Below, piece by piece: positions 38,134 through 47,475 of a DNA stretch of 64,000 bases (positions are counted from its first letter, which is position 1; each line of letters opens with the position of its first letter). The stretch covers positions 3,658,001 to 3,722,000 of the forward strand of contig OZ250151.1 of the NCBI GenBank assembly GCA_965237725.1, read 5' to 3'. The position numbers were made by a program, and so were the translations under genes. Source of the stretch: G965237725 sp965237725 (GTDB lineage: Bacteria > Pseudomonadota > Gammaproteobacteria > Arenicellales > Poriferihabitantaceae). The notes under the pieces were generated by a model. It worked only from the letters and a program-made list of their open reading frames with translations, searched no databases and had not been told where the DNA came from.

Positions 38134-39255
38134 CTAATTGGTATTCTGGACCATTAAGCTGCTCAGTTGAGTCAGGGTTCTAAGCCCCCGACTTAGGGAG
38201 TTGGAATTGGCGGCTTCGGGCATTTGATCTTCCGGAGTGTGGAATAATGGATTGTCGCCGGCGACAGAAATAATCGGGCAGCCAAATTTTGCCCAGCATT
38301 CGGCCTCGCCAACCCAGTTTGTGGATTTCAAAGGATCAGATACCCCACTGAGACCGATATCCGTATTTACGAGAATTGAAGAGAGGGCGTCAAAGCTGTT
38401 GCCCTGAAAATTGGTGTATACATTCAAACTAGCATATAGGGCGCCAACACAGGAGCCAATATGAATCACTCCCGACGGACCCTGTTCGAGGGTTTTGGTA
38501 TATTCAAATCCACCGAAATAACCCAATTCGTGTCCACTGGTCAGCACCAGTCTTATCGATTGACATTTGCTAAGATTCTTAGCCAAGTTAATCGCTATCG
38601 CAATTCCAACACCGCGTTCAGCGGCGCAGTTAAACCAGCCTGATATGGGCGTGGTGATGACCAGAGTTTTGTCCATGGCGGATTTTCCAAAATCAGCAAT
38701 GATATTGTCGCTTGTCTGATTGCTGATGCTTGATCTGAAATCCAGTGAAACAGGTTCAGATTTAAGTTGGTTGTAAGCGTTGCCCGGGACCAGTATCGTA
38801 GGCAAGTTGTTTTTGAGAACAGGGGTAACATTGAACGCATGGAGTGAATTGTTTTCACACCGCGTTGCAATCAGCACTGCGCTACGACCATCTAGTTTTG
38901 CCTGATTGGATATCGCAACTATCTCGGTATATTTGTCTAATTCAGCTTGCTTAATGTCGATAACACCAAAACCCAAATTGCCGCAATCCTGTAGCTCGCC
39001 CACCGCTTCATAGTACAACGCGGTGGAAGGAATGACCTGGTCATTTATTTTAACCGTAGTCTCTTCCAGATATCTATCATATGCAAATTCGTGGCGCTCG
39101 ACATCAGCGCCAACATCGGTCAGGATTTTTTCAAGCCAGATATTTGTAGCGGACTCAGCTTCCCACCCCGTTCGGTGAACACCAAAATTGCTATAGCTGG
39201 ATACCAGTTCAACTAAGTTCATTCCATGGGGTTGTTCTGATTTAAGATTTTCCAA
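38134..39255 (-). CDS. M28-like peptidase-fold protein with altered metal site
   Basis: A 373-residue protein that follows the M28 peptidase layout, with a PA-like insert (about 60-180). The expected metal ligands are largely changed: the first His-Asp motif reads TTPISGW (201-207), the next acidic motif reads CAAERGVGIA, and the double-Glu motif reads TSGHELGYFGG (about 239-249). The last His is present (PLFHTPEDQM, H339). It may be a non-peptidase or use another metal set. Its start overlaps the GMC gene's end by 14 bases, showing translational coupling. Confidence 0.7.
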   Translation of the reverse strand: MENLKSEQPHGMNLVELVSSYSNFGVHRTGWEAESATNIWLEKILTDVGADVERHEFAYDRYLEETTVKINDQVIPSTALYYEAVGELQDCGNLGFGVIDIKQAELDKYTEIVAISNQAKLDGRSAVLIATRCENNSLHAFNVTPVLKNNLPTILVPGNAYNQLKSEPVSLDFRSSISNQTSDNIIADFGKSAMDKTLVITTPISGWFNCAAERGVGIAIAINLAKNLSKCQSIRLVLTSGHELGYFGGFEYTKTLEQGPSGVIHIGSCVGALYASLNVYTNFQGNSFDALSSILVNTDIGLSGVSDPLKSTNWVGEAECWAKFGCPIISVAGDNPLFHTPEDQMPEAANSNSLSRGLRTLTQLSSLMVQNTN

Positions 39256-40858
39256 GTATCAAATCTGAAGCTTTTTCTGCCAGCATCATGGTCGGCGCAT
39301 TGGTGTTACCAGAAATAACCGTGGGGAACACCGACGCATCAACAATACGTAAATTTTCAACGCCATGAACTCGCAACTGATTATCTACCACGGATGAATG
39401 TGGATCGCGACCCATGGTGCAGGTGCTGGTTGGATGGAAAACCGTATCGCTTCGGCTTTTTATATCTTCGATAATACCCTGTTCTCCCTCGATGCTTTTT
39501 CCGGGTTTTATTTCTTCTATTGTGATTTCACTGAGCGCTTTGGTTTTCGACATATCTCGTAGCCAATGAAACCCCTCGATCATTACCTGCATGTCTTCCT
39601 CGGTAGACAGGTAGTTTGGCTGAATACTGGGGTATTCCAGTGGGTCCGAGGATTTAATTTCAATAAACCCACGACTGGTTGGCCGACATTGGCAAAAGGA
39701 ATTGAGAAATGCAGGGTAGGGGTCGGGCTGCATCAACGGGCGCTCTCCGGTTGGGGCGGTAGTATAGGTAATCGCCGCAAAATAAATCTGCAGGTTTGGA
39801 TGCGCTCGATTCGGATTACTTTTAAAAAATCCCCCGGCCTGATTTACGCTTAATGACAACGGCCCCCGGCGCAACAATACATATTGCATCCCCGAATAAA
39901 GTTTTCCCCACCACGGATACAAAACATTGTTTAATGTCGGAACCTTAGATGAATAATAATGGGTTAGACCAATATGATCCTGTAAATTTCGCCCAACCGC
40001 TTCGTTGCCGTGCATTAAATTTATGCCATGTTCGGTTAACAGTTTTTCAGGACCTATGCCCGACAACTGCAAAAGCTGTGGAGAATTTATCGAACCACCG
40101 GATATGATCACTTCGCGATTGGCATAGGCATGGCAAATCTGGTCGTTTTGTAAATACTCCACACCGATTGCTTTTTTGCCTTCAAATAATATTCTCGTGA
40201 CCGTTGCCCTGGATTCGATATTACAGTTTTTTCTTTTTAGTGCAGGGCGTAAATAGGCTTTGGCCGCGGACATTCGAAATCCGTTTTTGGTGGTTATTTG
40301 ATATAACCCCGCACCTTCCTGAGTTTCACCGTTAAAATCTGGATTGAAGTCCAGGCCAATTTCTTTAGCGGCCTGGATAAAGCGCTGACACAGCGGGTGA
40401 TAATCCTTGCTCGCATCGGTAACATATAAAGGACCACTGTTGCCGCGGAAGGCATCGCCTCCCCGGGAATTGGTTTCAGATTTCTTGAAGTAGGGTAATA
40501 CATCATCCCAGCCCCAGCCGGGATTGCCCATTTCCTCCCAGTTATTGTAATCATTTTGCTGCCCTCGGATATAGACCAGCGCATTGATAGAGCTGGACCC
40601 ACCAATCACCTTTCCCCTTGGCCAGTAGCTGATCCGGTCGTTCATATTTGGGCCGGGTTCGGTGAGATATCCCCAGTTTACCGACTTATCATAGAAAGAT
40701 TTTCCATAACCGATGGGAGTTTGTATCCAGAATTTTCTGTCGCTGCCACCCGCTTCCAGGATCATGACGCTGTTTTCACCGCTGGCTGATAATCGGTTGG
40801 CCAGCACGCATCCAGCAGAGCCAGCACCGACGATAATATAGTCAAATTTTGGTGTCAT
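39242..40858 (-). CDS. GMC-family FAD oxidoreductase (choline dehydrogenase-like)
   Basis: A 538-residue flavoprotein. FAD-binding YIIVGAGSAGCVLANRLS at 6-23 with the acidic end LEAGG, GMC signature 1 (GRNLQDH-like: VGRNLQDHIGLTHY), PRGKVIGGSSSINALVYIRG (split) and the C-terminal catalytic His in HPTSTCTMG plus the closing N in SGNTNAPTMMLAEKA. It oxidises an alcohol, perhaps choline- or carnitine-like, given the nearby dioxygenase. It is coupled to the M28-like gene and diverges from the FMN reductase gene. Confidence 0.9.
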   Translation of the reverse strand: MTPKFDYIIVGAGSAGCVLANRLSASGENSVMILEAGGSDRKFWIQTPIGYGKSFYDKSVNWGYLTEPGPNMNDRISYWPRGKVIGGSSSINALVYIRGQQNDYNNWEEMGNPGWGWDDVLPYFKKSETNSRGGDAFRGNSGPLYVTDASKDYHPLCQRFIQAAKEIGLDFNPDFNGETQEGAGLYQITTKNGFRMSAAKAYLRPALKRKNCNIESRATVTRILFEGKKAIGVEYLQNDQICHAYANREVIISGGSINSPQLLQLSGIGPEKLLTEHGINLMHGNEAVGRNLQDHIGLTHYYSSKVPTLNNVLYPWWGKLYSGMQYVLLRRGPLSLSVNQAGGFFKSNPNRAHPNLQIYFAAITYTTAPTGERPLMQPDPYPAFLNSFCQCRPTSRGFIEIKSSDPLEYPSIQPNYLSTEEDMQVMIEGFHWLRDMSKTKALSEITIEEIKPGKSIEGEQGIIEDIKSRSDTVFHPTSTCTMGRDPHSSVVDNQLRVHGVENLRIVDASVFPTVISGNTNAPTMMLAEKASDLILGKS

Positions 40859-40966
40859 GGAATAAATACAGTTGAGCGTAGTTATTGCACTTATAGAATA
40901 TCTGATCCATGATTGAAAGCTAAAATTCCGTCTTATCTACTCTATACTATTATCTATAATCGCCAA

Positions 40967-41542
40967 ATGACTAAAATTCTCGCTTTTGCCGGAAGCTCCC
41001 GAATCGAATCTTACAATAAAAAGCTGGTGGCCATAGCCGCTGATGGTGCTGGCGCCGCAGGTGCCACGGTTACCCGTATCGATTTAAGGGATTACCCAAT
41101 GCCTATTTTTGATCAGGATTTCGAAGCGGAACACGGCATGCCCGACAATGCCCGTAAATTTAAATCTCTGTTGGCGGATCACCATGGCATATTATTATCA
41201 TCACCAGAATACAATAGCAGTATTAGCGGGCTGTTGAAAAATTCCCTGGACTGGGCTTCACGATCAGATCCCAACGAAGAAAAACCGGTGAATGCGTTTA
41301 GTGGCAAGTACGCATCCATTATGTCTGCTTCACCGGGCAGGCTAGGTGGGCTGCGCGGCCTGGTAACCCTACGTATGTTACTGGGTAATCTGGGTGTGGT
41401 GGTATTGCCAACCCAGATTGCAGTGTCCGGTGCTTCTACTGCATTTGATCAAGACGGGCAACTGGTTGATGAAAAGCAACAAAATTCAATTCTCGATCTT
41501 GGGGAAAATCTGGTTAGTATCCTGAACAAGGTCAGAATGTAG
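40967..41542 (+). CDS. NADPH-dependent FMN reductase family protein
   Basis: A 191-residue flavodoxin-fold protein. FMN phosphate is bound by the loop AGSSRIESYNKKL (5-17), and LLSSPEYNSSISGLLKNSLDWASR holds the flavin-ring contacts, as in chromate/azo/quinone reductases. ATG 40967 is preferred over upstream TTG 40913 because it begins directly with the first beta-strand (TKILAFAG). It lies 14 bases upstream of the DMSP-lyase candidate gene and must be co-transcribed with it. It diverges from the GMC gene. Confidence 0.85.
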   Translation: MTKILAFAGSSRIESYNKKLVAIAADGAGAAGATVTRIDLRDYPMPIFDQDFEAEHGMPDNARKFKSLLADHHGILLSSPEYNSSISGLLKNSLDWASRSDPNEEKPVNAFSGKYASIMSASPGRLGGLRGLVTLRMLLGNLGVVVLPTQIAVSGASTAFDQDGQLVDEKQQNSILDLGENLVSILNKVRM

Positions 41543-41556
41543 TTGAGTGCAAGACA

Positions 41557-42162
41557 ATGATCGATAAGCTGCTCAGAAAAATTCTCGGGGAGTTCCATGG
41601 CATTTTGACTAAATCAGGTCATCCCCACCTCACTGAGTTGATGGGCCGTTTCCCCGCTCTGGATCGGCCTCTTCGCCAAACGGATAGCACTCAGTTTCCG
41701 GTACTTGAAAAATTGGAACGTTATTTAGTCGACGTTGATTCCGATTATCGGCACATTGTCAATTGCGTGATTAAACTGAAATCGGACTTACCCTGGTATC
41801 AAAGTTACAATGAATCGGATTTTGGAAAAAGCTTTATACAAAACTATGCGTATTGCGAACTAGTTGGTACCAGAGGACCGTTGAACAGTGATGTTGTGGC
41901 GGGGGGCCTTTTTGTCCTGGGGCCTGGTCAGCTTTACCCGGCGCACAGTCACGAAGCGGAAGAATTTTATATACCTTTGATCCCAGACACTTTATTTCAG
42001 CACTGTAGCGGCGAAGATGATCCATGGATAAATGTTTGCCCTGGGGAGGTTTTCCACAATAGATCATGGCAACCCCATGCTATAAAAACACAGAAAAAGC
42101 CCATGATCGTGTTGTATCTCTGGCACGGTGGCAAACTGGTACAAAAATCCAGAATTCACTGA
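41557..42162 (+). CDS. Cupin DMSP lyase candidate (DddQ/DddL-like)
   Basis: A 201-residue cupin. The sequence LGPGQLYPAHSHEAEEFYIPL (split: Y127, H130, H132, E136, Y138) and QPHA (H174) carry the pattern of the dimethylsulfoniopropionate lyase superfamily. From the known DddQ structure, the zinc ligands His-Glu-Tyr-His and a catalytic Tyr line up as H132, E136, Y138, H174 and Y127, with equal spacing apart from a four-residue insertion. The C-terminal strand LYLWHGG is also typical. These enzymes split DMSP into dimethyl sulfide and acrylate. The gene is co-transcribed with an FMN reductase. Activity is inferred; the N-terminal half is helical, as in the family. Confidence 0.75.
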   Translation: MIDKLLRKILGEFHGILTKSGHPHLTELMGRFPALDRPLRQTDSTQFPVLEKLERYLVDVDSDYRHIVNCVIKLKSDLPWYQSYNESDFGKSFIQNYAYCELVGTRGPLNSDVVAGGLFVLGPGQLYPAHSHEAEEFYIPLIPDTLFQHCSGEDDPWINVCPGEVFHNRSWQPHAIKTQKKPMIVLYLWHGGKLVQKSRIH

Positions 42163-42192
42163 ATCTGAATGTTTTGCCACACCCAATCCTAT

Positions 42193-42753
42193 CTATTGTC
42201 GGATACCTTCACCCACCAGATAAACTTCGACTTCGCCGACCCAATCGAATCCAAATTCAGCTGAGTCGAAGATAAACGACCCCTCGAATCCACGTCGGTA
42301 CCCACCCCAGGGATCATCACCGTGGCCAATATGCCGGGCGTTTATGATAACGGATTTGGTCACACCTCGGAGAGACAGATCACCGATAATGGTTACCTCG
42401 CCTTCATCGCCGCCCTCGAAACCCGTGCTGTCAAATGTAATTTCTGGAAAATTATCGACATCAAAATAGTCATCACCACGTAAATGCCGGTCGCGCTCAG
42501 CATGATCAGAATCCAGGCTGGCGGCTTCGATGGTGATATTAAATTTCGTTTCTGATGGATTGCTTTCATCGTAATTAAACCGGCCTTCAAACCTTTTAAA
42601 TCGGCCGAGGATATAAGAATACCCAAGATGAGATGCCTTGAACTGAATAAAAGCATGTTGTCCACCGATGTCGATAATGTACACTTCCGCTGAAACGACT
42701 ACGCTATACAGCAGCAGACCTGATATTGCTGTCAGGTATCGAAATAATTTCAT
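42193..42753 (-). CDS. YceI-family periplasmic protein
   Basis: A 186-residue lipocalin-like protein with a signal peptide (about 1-22, LLYSVVVSAEVYI). Family features include FQFKAS-like IQFKASHLGYSYILGRF, SDHAERDRHLRGDDYFD and TIIGDLSLRGVTKSV. YceI proteins bind isoprenoid-like ligands in the periplasm. It is 12 bases downstream of batD and on the same strand, so it is probably the last gene of the bat operon. It converges on the DMSP-lyase candidate. Confidence 0.88.
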   Translation of the reverse strand: MKLFRYLTAISGLLLYSVVVSAEVYIIDIGGQHAFIQFKASHLGYSYILGRFKRFEGRFNYDESNPSETKFNITIEAASLDSDHAERDRHLRGDDYFDVDNFPEITFDSTGFEGGDEGEVTIIGDLSLRGVTKSVIINARHIGHGDDPWGGYRRGFEGSFIFDSAEFGFDWVGEVEVYLVGEGIRQ

Positions 42754-42765
42754 ATGGTTACCCCT

Positions 42766-44577
42766 TCAATTGCGTTCAATTGCCGGATACAGTTCAGGCA
42801 AAGCTTGTTTGCGTTTATGCCTCGATTTGTTTGCGCCTTTACTCAGTAGTTGCCCCAGAAGTTTCTGCAATGCAGAGCCGGACCATGGCTCAACATTTGT
42901 ATTTTTAGCAGTTGAATTGTCAGCGTACAAATGCTGATCGAGTTTGTACAATTCAGCTTTCAACTGATCTGATTTCAGTTTCTCTGCAATCTTGTCAAAA
43001 GTTTGGATGTGGTTATCGGGCCAGTAGGATCGCGCCCAAAGTCTTAGAAAACTGGCCGCGCCCTGCGCATCGCCCTGTTTGCATGCCCGTTTGAATTCGG
43101 TCAGCAATTTTCCGGATTTCTGGTCAGCTGGAGTTTTCTCAACTTTATCCAAATTGCCTTTATTGACGTCCAGCCGTTTCCAGAAAAACAAAATGGTTAA
43201 AACCCATCCGATTAATAGTGCCATACTGATCCATCGCCAGCCGGGCTGATCTGTAGAAACGTTGTTGAGCAGGGCCTGATTCGAAATCTGGTTGGAAGCC
43301 TGAGTAGAAGACTGAGCTTGCTCAACTACGGATTCAGTTCCCGATTCATCCACGGGTTGATTGCTGACTGCATTGGGATCGGCAACAATGTTCACTACTT
43401 TTTCTGGAAGTACCGCAGTTTCCATCAGGCTGGTTTCTACATTCCACCAGTTCAGTTTAATTTCCGGCAATTTAACCACGCCTTCCCGGGTAGCGATCAC
43501 CGCGATATTGCGATTCACCATGCCGGTATAGTTTTTGCCATCCTCTATGGATTCCCGATTGGTCTTGTCGGGATACTGTTTAAAATCCTGGGAATCGGGA
43601 AAATCAATTTCAGGCAGTTGCTCTGCGGTCAAACCCACTGCACGAATTTGAATCTGCCGGGTGATGGGCTGACCGACCTGGGCCTCGGTGCGGTCCTGTG
43701 ATCTATCCAGTATTTCAACATGGGATGCCGGCAACCAGCTCCGGCCGGTAAACCCAGGATCGGGTGGGTTAATTTGCAGGGAAACCGAATTAGATTTTGC
43801 GCGTACCCGAATGCCCTGATTAAACAGTCTGCTGGAGAATTGCCCATTTGATTCGCTGTCCTCAGCCAGGCCCTGAAATTGAATACCCGGAATAATCAGC
43901 TCACCGCTTTTGTCCGGAAACAGGGCATATTTCCGTTCCACAACCCTGAAAACGCGGCCGTTAAGAGTGGTTTCATATTGCACATCATTGCCCAGCCTCC
44001 GTACATTAGTGTTGACGGGCTTGGGTTCTGAAAGTGTTCCATCTAGCAGTTGCACGCTCAGATACAAACGAATGGTGATGATGGTTTGTTGTTGAACATA
44101 AGACTCTGGTGTCTCTGCTTCCATTTCAATAAACAGGTCTTCGACCCGCCCGGAATTTCGATTGGCCAGGGGCAGCACAGTCAGTCGAAGGGTCTTGGTT
44201 ATTTGATTACCAAGATGAATTGCAGGAATGGTAAACGAGCCTTCAGCTTTGGGTTCAATTTCACTAATCCATTTTTTGACTGAAGTTTGTTTTCCATTGA
44301 TTACTGAAATATTCTGGCTGGTTGAGGTTCCAAGAACAGTAAAAGTTTCATTCAATACTGAAAGGTCGGGTTGATCATTGAAGCTTGAATCGCTGGATTC
44401 AATGATTAACCGAACTGTCTGTCCCAGGTTTATAGTCTCACGGTCGAGTTTTGCACTGATTTCTGCATGCACTGTCAACGGACAAAAGCCAGCACTAACT
44501 GCGAGCATAAAAATCAAGCTCAATAACCGTGATCTCCAGTTAGAGTGGAAAAAACTAATATGTCTTGCAGTTACCAT
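42766..44577 (-). CDS. batD: BatD-like protein
   Basis: A 603-residue protein with an N-terminal signal or anchor (about 12-38), an extracytoplasmic part of tandem immunoglobulin-like domains (starting with AEISAKLDRETINLGQTVRL) and one late transmembrane segment (WISMALLIGWVLTILFFW, about 448-465), then a cytosolic tail of about 130 residues. This matches the BatD/oxygen tolerance family. It overlaps batB/C by seven bases. Bat proteins are linked to envelope stability and aerotolerance; the exact role is unclear. Confidence 0.88.
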   Translation of the reverse strand: MVTARHISFFHSNWRSRLLSLIFMLAVSAGFCPLTVHAEISAKLDRETINLGQTVRLIIESSDSSFNDQPDLSVLNETFTVLGTSTSQNISVINGKQTSVKKWISEIEPKAEGSFTIPAIHLGNQITKTLRLTVLPLANRNSGRVEDLFIEMEAETPESYVQQQTIITIRLYLSVQLLDGTLSEPKPVNTNVRRLGNDVQYETTLNGRVFRVVERKYALFPDKSGELIIPGIQFQGLAEDSESNGQFSSRLFNQGIRVRAKSNSVSLQINPPDPGFTGRSWLPASHVEILDRSQDRTEAQVGQPITRQIQIRAVGLTAEQLPEIDFPDSQDFKQYPDKTNRESIEDGKNYTGMVNRNIAVIATREGVVKLPEIKLNWWNVETSLMETAVLPEKVVNIVADPNAVSNQPVDESGTESVVEQAQSSTQASNQISNQALLNNVSTDQPGWRWISMALLIGWVLTILFFWKRLDVNKGNLDKVEKTPADQKSGKLLTEFKRACKQGDAQGAASFLRLWARSYWPDNHIQTFDKIAEKLKSDQLKAELYKLDQHLYADNSTAKNTNVEPWSGSALQKLLGQLLSKGANKSRHKRKQALPELYPAIERN

Positions 44578-46403
44578 TGTTGTTGTCGGGTCTGTTGAGG
44601 TCTTAACGAATATTGATAGGCAAATTTACGTCGCAATAATCCGCCCGGGTCGTCGGGAATACGCTGCAACCATTGTTCCATAGCCTGTTGTTGCTCATTC
44701 AGCTGTTCCTGCTCATTTTCACTGATCTGTTCACTTTCATCAGAAACATCCTGGGCTGCCTGGCTTTTTTGGTTTTGCTTTCGAGCTGCGGTTTCATCGG
44801 GGTCGCTTTGGTCTGCTGTGGGTTCTGATTCACTGCTTTCGGAATCATCGTTGTTGTTTTTTATTCGACCCTGATTGGCTTCTTCGAGTTCACGGGATTG
44901 TTGCTGGTTTTGCTGATTACTCTCTTGCCCGCCTTCCTGGCCAGTTTTTTCCTGGCTCTGATCATTGTTAGATTGATCATCATTTTGACTGTTTTCTCCC
45001 TGCTGTTGTTGCTGTTGCTGTTGTTTCAGCATTTCTTCAACCAGCGCCCTGTTAAACCGGGCGTCTTCATGATCCGGATCAATTTCCAGAGCGCGGTCAT
45101 AGGCCGCAATGGATTCCTGAAATGACTGGATCTGGGCAAGGGCATTACCGCGATTGTAGTGGGCCACGGAGTTATTTGCGTCATCTATGGACCAGGTGTC
45201 CGCTGCGCCCTTGAAGTCGCTGCTCATGTATTGGGCCGCACCTTGCCAGTCGGTTGGGGCGTGTTCGGGCAATTGCTCAAACTTTTCCTCACTGAATAAT
45301 TGCTCAGCCTGTTGATCCGCCCGCCACCACAGGTCATCCCAGCCAAAGGCGTGTACTGGTTGGGGGCTGAGGGGTAACATCAAAATCGTAAGCGACAAAA
45401 TCCAACCCCGGCGAAACCCCAGTGCAACAATCATTAACAGCGGCAATACAAGCCACGGCCCAGCATCGGACCATTGATCACTCGAATACTGTTTGTCGAC
45501 GGTACTTTCGGATAGCCCCTGGATCAGTGACAATTCCAGATCTTCCACATCGGCTTGCATTAAACGTTCGATATCATCATTGGACGACGACATTTCAACA
45601 TAGCGACCGCCACCCGCGCCGGATATTTTCTTGAGCAATCTATGATCGACCCCGGGAATAACAATATCCCCCGAGGCGTCTTTCAGTAGTTCACCATTGG
45701 CCATTTGAACTGGACCCCCTGTAGCAGTGCCAATAGCCATAACCGAAATTTTAAAACCCTGGGCTTTTATTGTGGCGGCGATTTTTGTGCTGCCCGAACT
45801 GGCACCATCGGTCATTAATACGATATCACCACTGGTCAATCCTGCATTAGTGAAAAGGCTCGCCCCTAGCTCGAGTCCCAGGTCTGTGCGGCTGCCCTGG
45901 ACCGGCACGGTATTTGTGGTCAATGAAGCGGTGAGATTGATTAAGGTCCCGCTGTCCTCGGTTAGTGGTGCGACTACAAATGCATCTCCGGCAAAAACAA
46001 CCAGACCCTGTTGCAGGCCTCGACCTGCGGTAATCAGGTCACTGAGCTTGTAGCGTGCGCGGATCAGGCGGGTAGGTTCTACATCGGTGCTGTCCATGGA
46101 ACGAGACAGGTCGAATACAATCACCCGGCCCTCGAGTACATTGTGTACGGGCTGAGGCAGGCGCTCCCAGGTAGGTCCGGCCAGTGCCAATGCGGCGATG
46201 ATCCAGGCGACGATCATGATTAAATAAGGCAGGCTGCTGTTTTTCAGTTTTTTACCCACCAGCAAATGGTCTATCAAATGTGAATCACAAATTTGACGCC
46301 AGTTGGAAATCGTTGAAATATGATTCCACAAAAAATAGCTGAGCAGCAAACCAGCGGGAATGAATAACAGAAACAACGGTCGGATAAAATGAAAATCTGC
46401 CAT
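44571..46403 (-). CDS. batB: BatB/BatC fusion: VWA domain plus TPR protein
   Basis: A 610-residue membrane protein. It starts with two transmembrane segments (about 7-25 and 58-76), then a von Willebrand A domain with the MIDAS motif D-L-S-R-S (VIVFDLSRSMDSTDV, about 95) and TDGASSGSTK; two more membrane segments are around 315 and 335. A TPR part follows (AHYNRGNALAQIQSF, AYDRALEIDPDHEDARFNRALV), then a long Q/E/S/N-rich tail with an eight-Gln run, which is low-complexity. The fusion of BatB and BatC functions is common in Gammaproteobacteria. Confidence 0.9.
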   Translation of the reverse strand: MADFHFIRPLFLLFIPAGLLLSYFLWNHISTISNWRQICDSHLIDHLLVGKKLKNSSLPYLIMIVAWIIAALALAGPTWERLPQPVHNVLEGRVIVFDLSRSMDSTDVEPTRLIRARYKLSDLITAGRGLQQGLVVFAGDAFVVAPLTEDSGTLINLTASLTTNTVPVQGSRTDLGLELGASLFTNAGLTSGDIVLMTDGASSGSTKIAATIKAQGFKISVMAIGTATGGPVQMANGELLKDASGDIVIPGVDHRLLKKISGAGGGRYVEMSSSNDDIERLMQADVEDLELSLIQGLSESTVDKQYSSDQWSDAGPWLVLPLLMIVALGFRRGWILSLTILMLPLSPQPVHAFGWDDLWWRADQQAEQLFSEEKFEQLPEHAPTDWQGAAQYMSSDFKGAADTWSIDDANNSVAHYNRGNALAQIQSFQESIAAYDRALEIDPDHEDARFNRALVEEMLKQQQQQQQQGENSQNDDQSNNDQSQEKTGQEGGQESNQQNQQQSRELEEANQGRIKNNNDDSESSESEPTADQSDPDETAARKQNQKSQAAQDVSDESEQISENEQEQLNEQQQAMEQWLQRIPDDPGGLLRRKFAYQYSLRPQQTRQQQW

Positions 46404-46410
46404 GATGTTG

Positions 46411-47475
46411 TTATAGATTACCTGCAGCGACTTGTCGTTGGGTTAACCAGCCAGGACGGAATTGAATGGTAAAAAACTTTCCAAAAATGATGCCGAATAG
46501 GGCGCTTAAAAACGCAGCCAGTCCCAGGGGTAAATAAAAAAGTTCGATAGTCGGCCGTAGTAGTTTTGAATCTTCTTCGATGGGTTCGAGTTTATCAATC
46601 AGATCATAAATCTGATTCAAAGAATCCACATCCTGGGCGCGAAAATACTGGCCGCCGGTCAAATCAGCCATGGTGGTCAGGGTATCTTCGTCAAGGTCCG
46701 CGGAGGGTCTTACTACCCGTTGTCCGAAAATGTCGTTAATCAGCAATTCATCAGCACCAACCCCAATGGTATAAATTTTGAGCTTGGCCGCACGAGCCAA
46801 TTCCGCAGCCTTGATGGGTTCGATGGAGCCGGCGGTGTTGGCGCCGTCGGTGAGCAGGATTAATACTTTTTCAATTTCTTTATCCTCTTTGAGGCCTTCG
46901 CGATCAGCATAATGTTCCTGCAATCGCTTGATCGCAATCCCGACGGCATCGCCGATTGCGGTTTTTTCGCCCGCTATACCAATGGCGGATTCCTGTAACA
47001 GGGTATTGACCGTTTTTCGGTCGAAACTCAATGGTGCCTGGAGATAAGCCCGAGTTCCAAACAGTATGAGCCCGATTCGATCGCCGACCCGATTTTGAAT
47101 AAACGATTTTGCTACCCGTTTAACCGCAGTCAGCCGGTCTTCGGTTTTTCCTTTTTGTACCATATCCTCAGCCTTCATGCTTCCGGACACATCCACTGCC
47201 AACATCAGATCCCGCCCGTTCACCGGTATAAAAGTGGCTTCACCAACCCATTGGGGGCGGGCGGCAGCAAAAACCAGCAAACACCAGACAAGGGTCATAC
47301 AAATCATTTTCAGGATACTTGTTGACTGAAACAGCTCCTGGCCCATTCCCGAAATAGAATCATAAAAGGGTACCCGCAGTGCCGCCTGGTTAGATTTCGC
47401 CGGCGGTATTAACATGTAGATCGCTATGGGTATTGGCAATACCACCAGTAACCAGGGCCAGGCTAAACTAAACAT
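46411..47475 (-). CDS. batA: BatA-like VWA-domain membrane protein
   Basis: A 354-residue protein with N-terminal transmembrane segments (about 5-22 and 58-76), a VWA domain with MIDAS D-V-S-G-S (LMLAVDVSGSMKAEDM, about 91) and LTDGANTAGSIEP, and a C-terminal membrane helix (LGLAAFLSALFGIIFGKFF). Residues 100-300 face the periplasm. It lies seven bases upstream of batB/C and overlaps the DUF4381 gene by eight bases. Confidence 0.9.
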   Translation of the reverse strand: MFSLAWPWLLVVLPIPIAIYMLIPPAKSNQAALRVPFYDSISGMGQELFQSTSILKMICMTLVWCLLVFAAARPQWVGEATFIPVNGRDLMLAVDVSGSMKAEDMVQKGKTEDRLTAVKRVAKSFIQNRVGDRIGLILFGTRAYLQAPLSFDRKTVNTLLQESAIGIAGEKTAIGDAVGIAIKRLQEHYADREGLKEDKEIEKVLILLTDGANTAGSIEPIKAAELARAAKLKIYTIGVGADELLINDIFGQRVVRPSADLDEDTLTTMADLTGGQYFRAQDVDSLNQIYDLIDKLEPIEEDSKLLRPTIELFYLPLGLAAFLSALFGIIFGKFFTIQFRPGWLTQRQVAAGNL

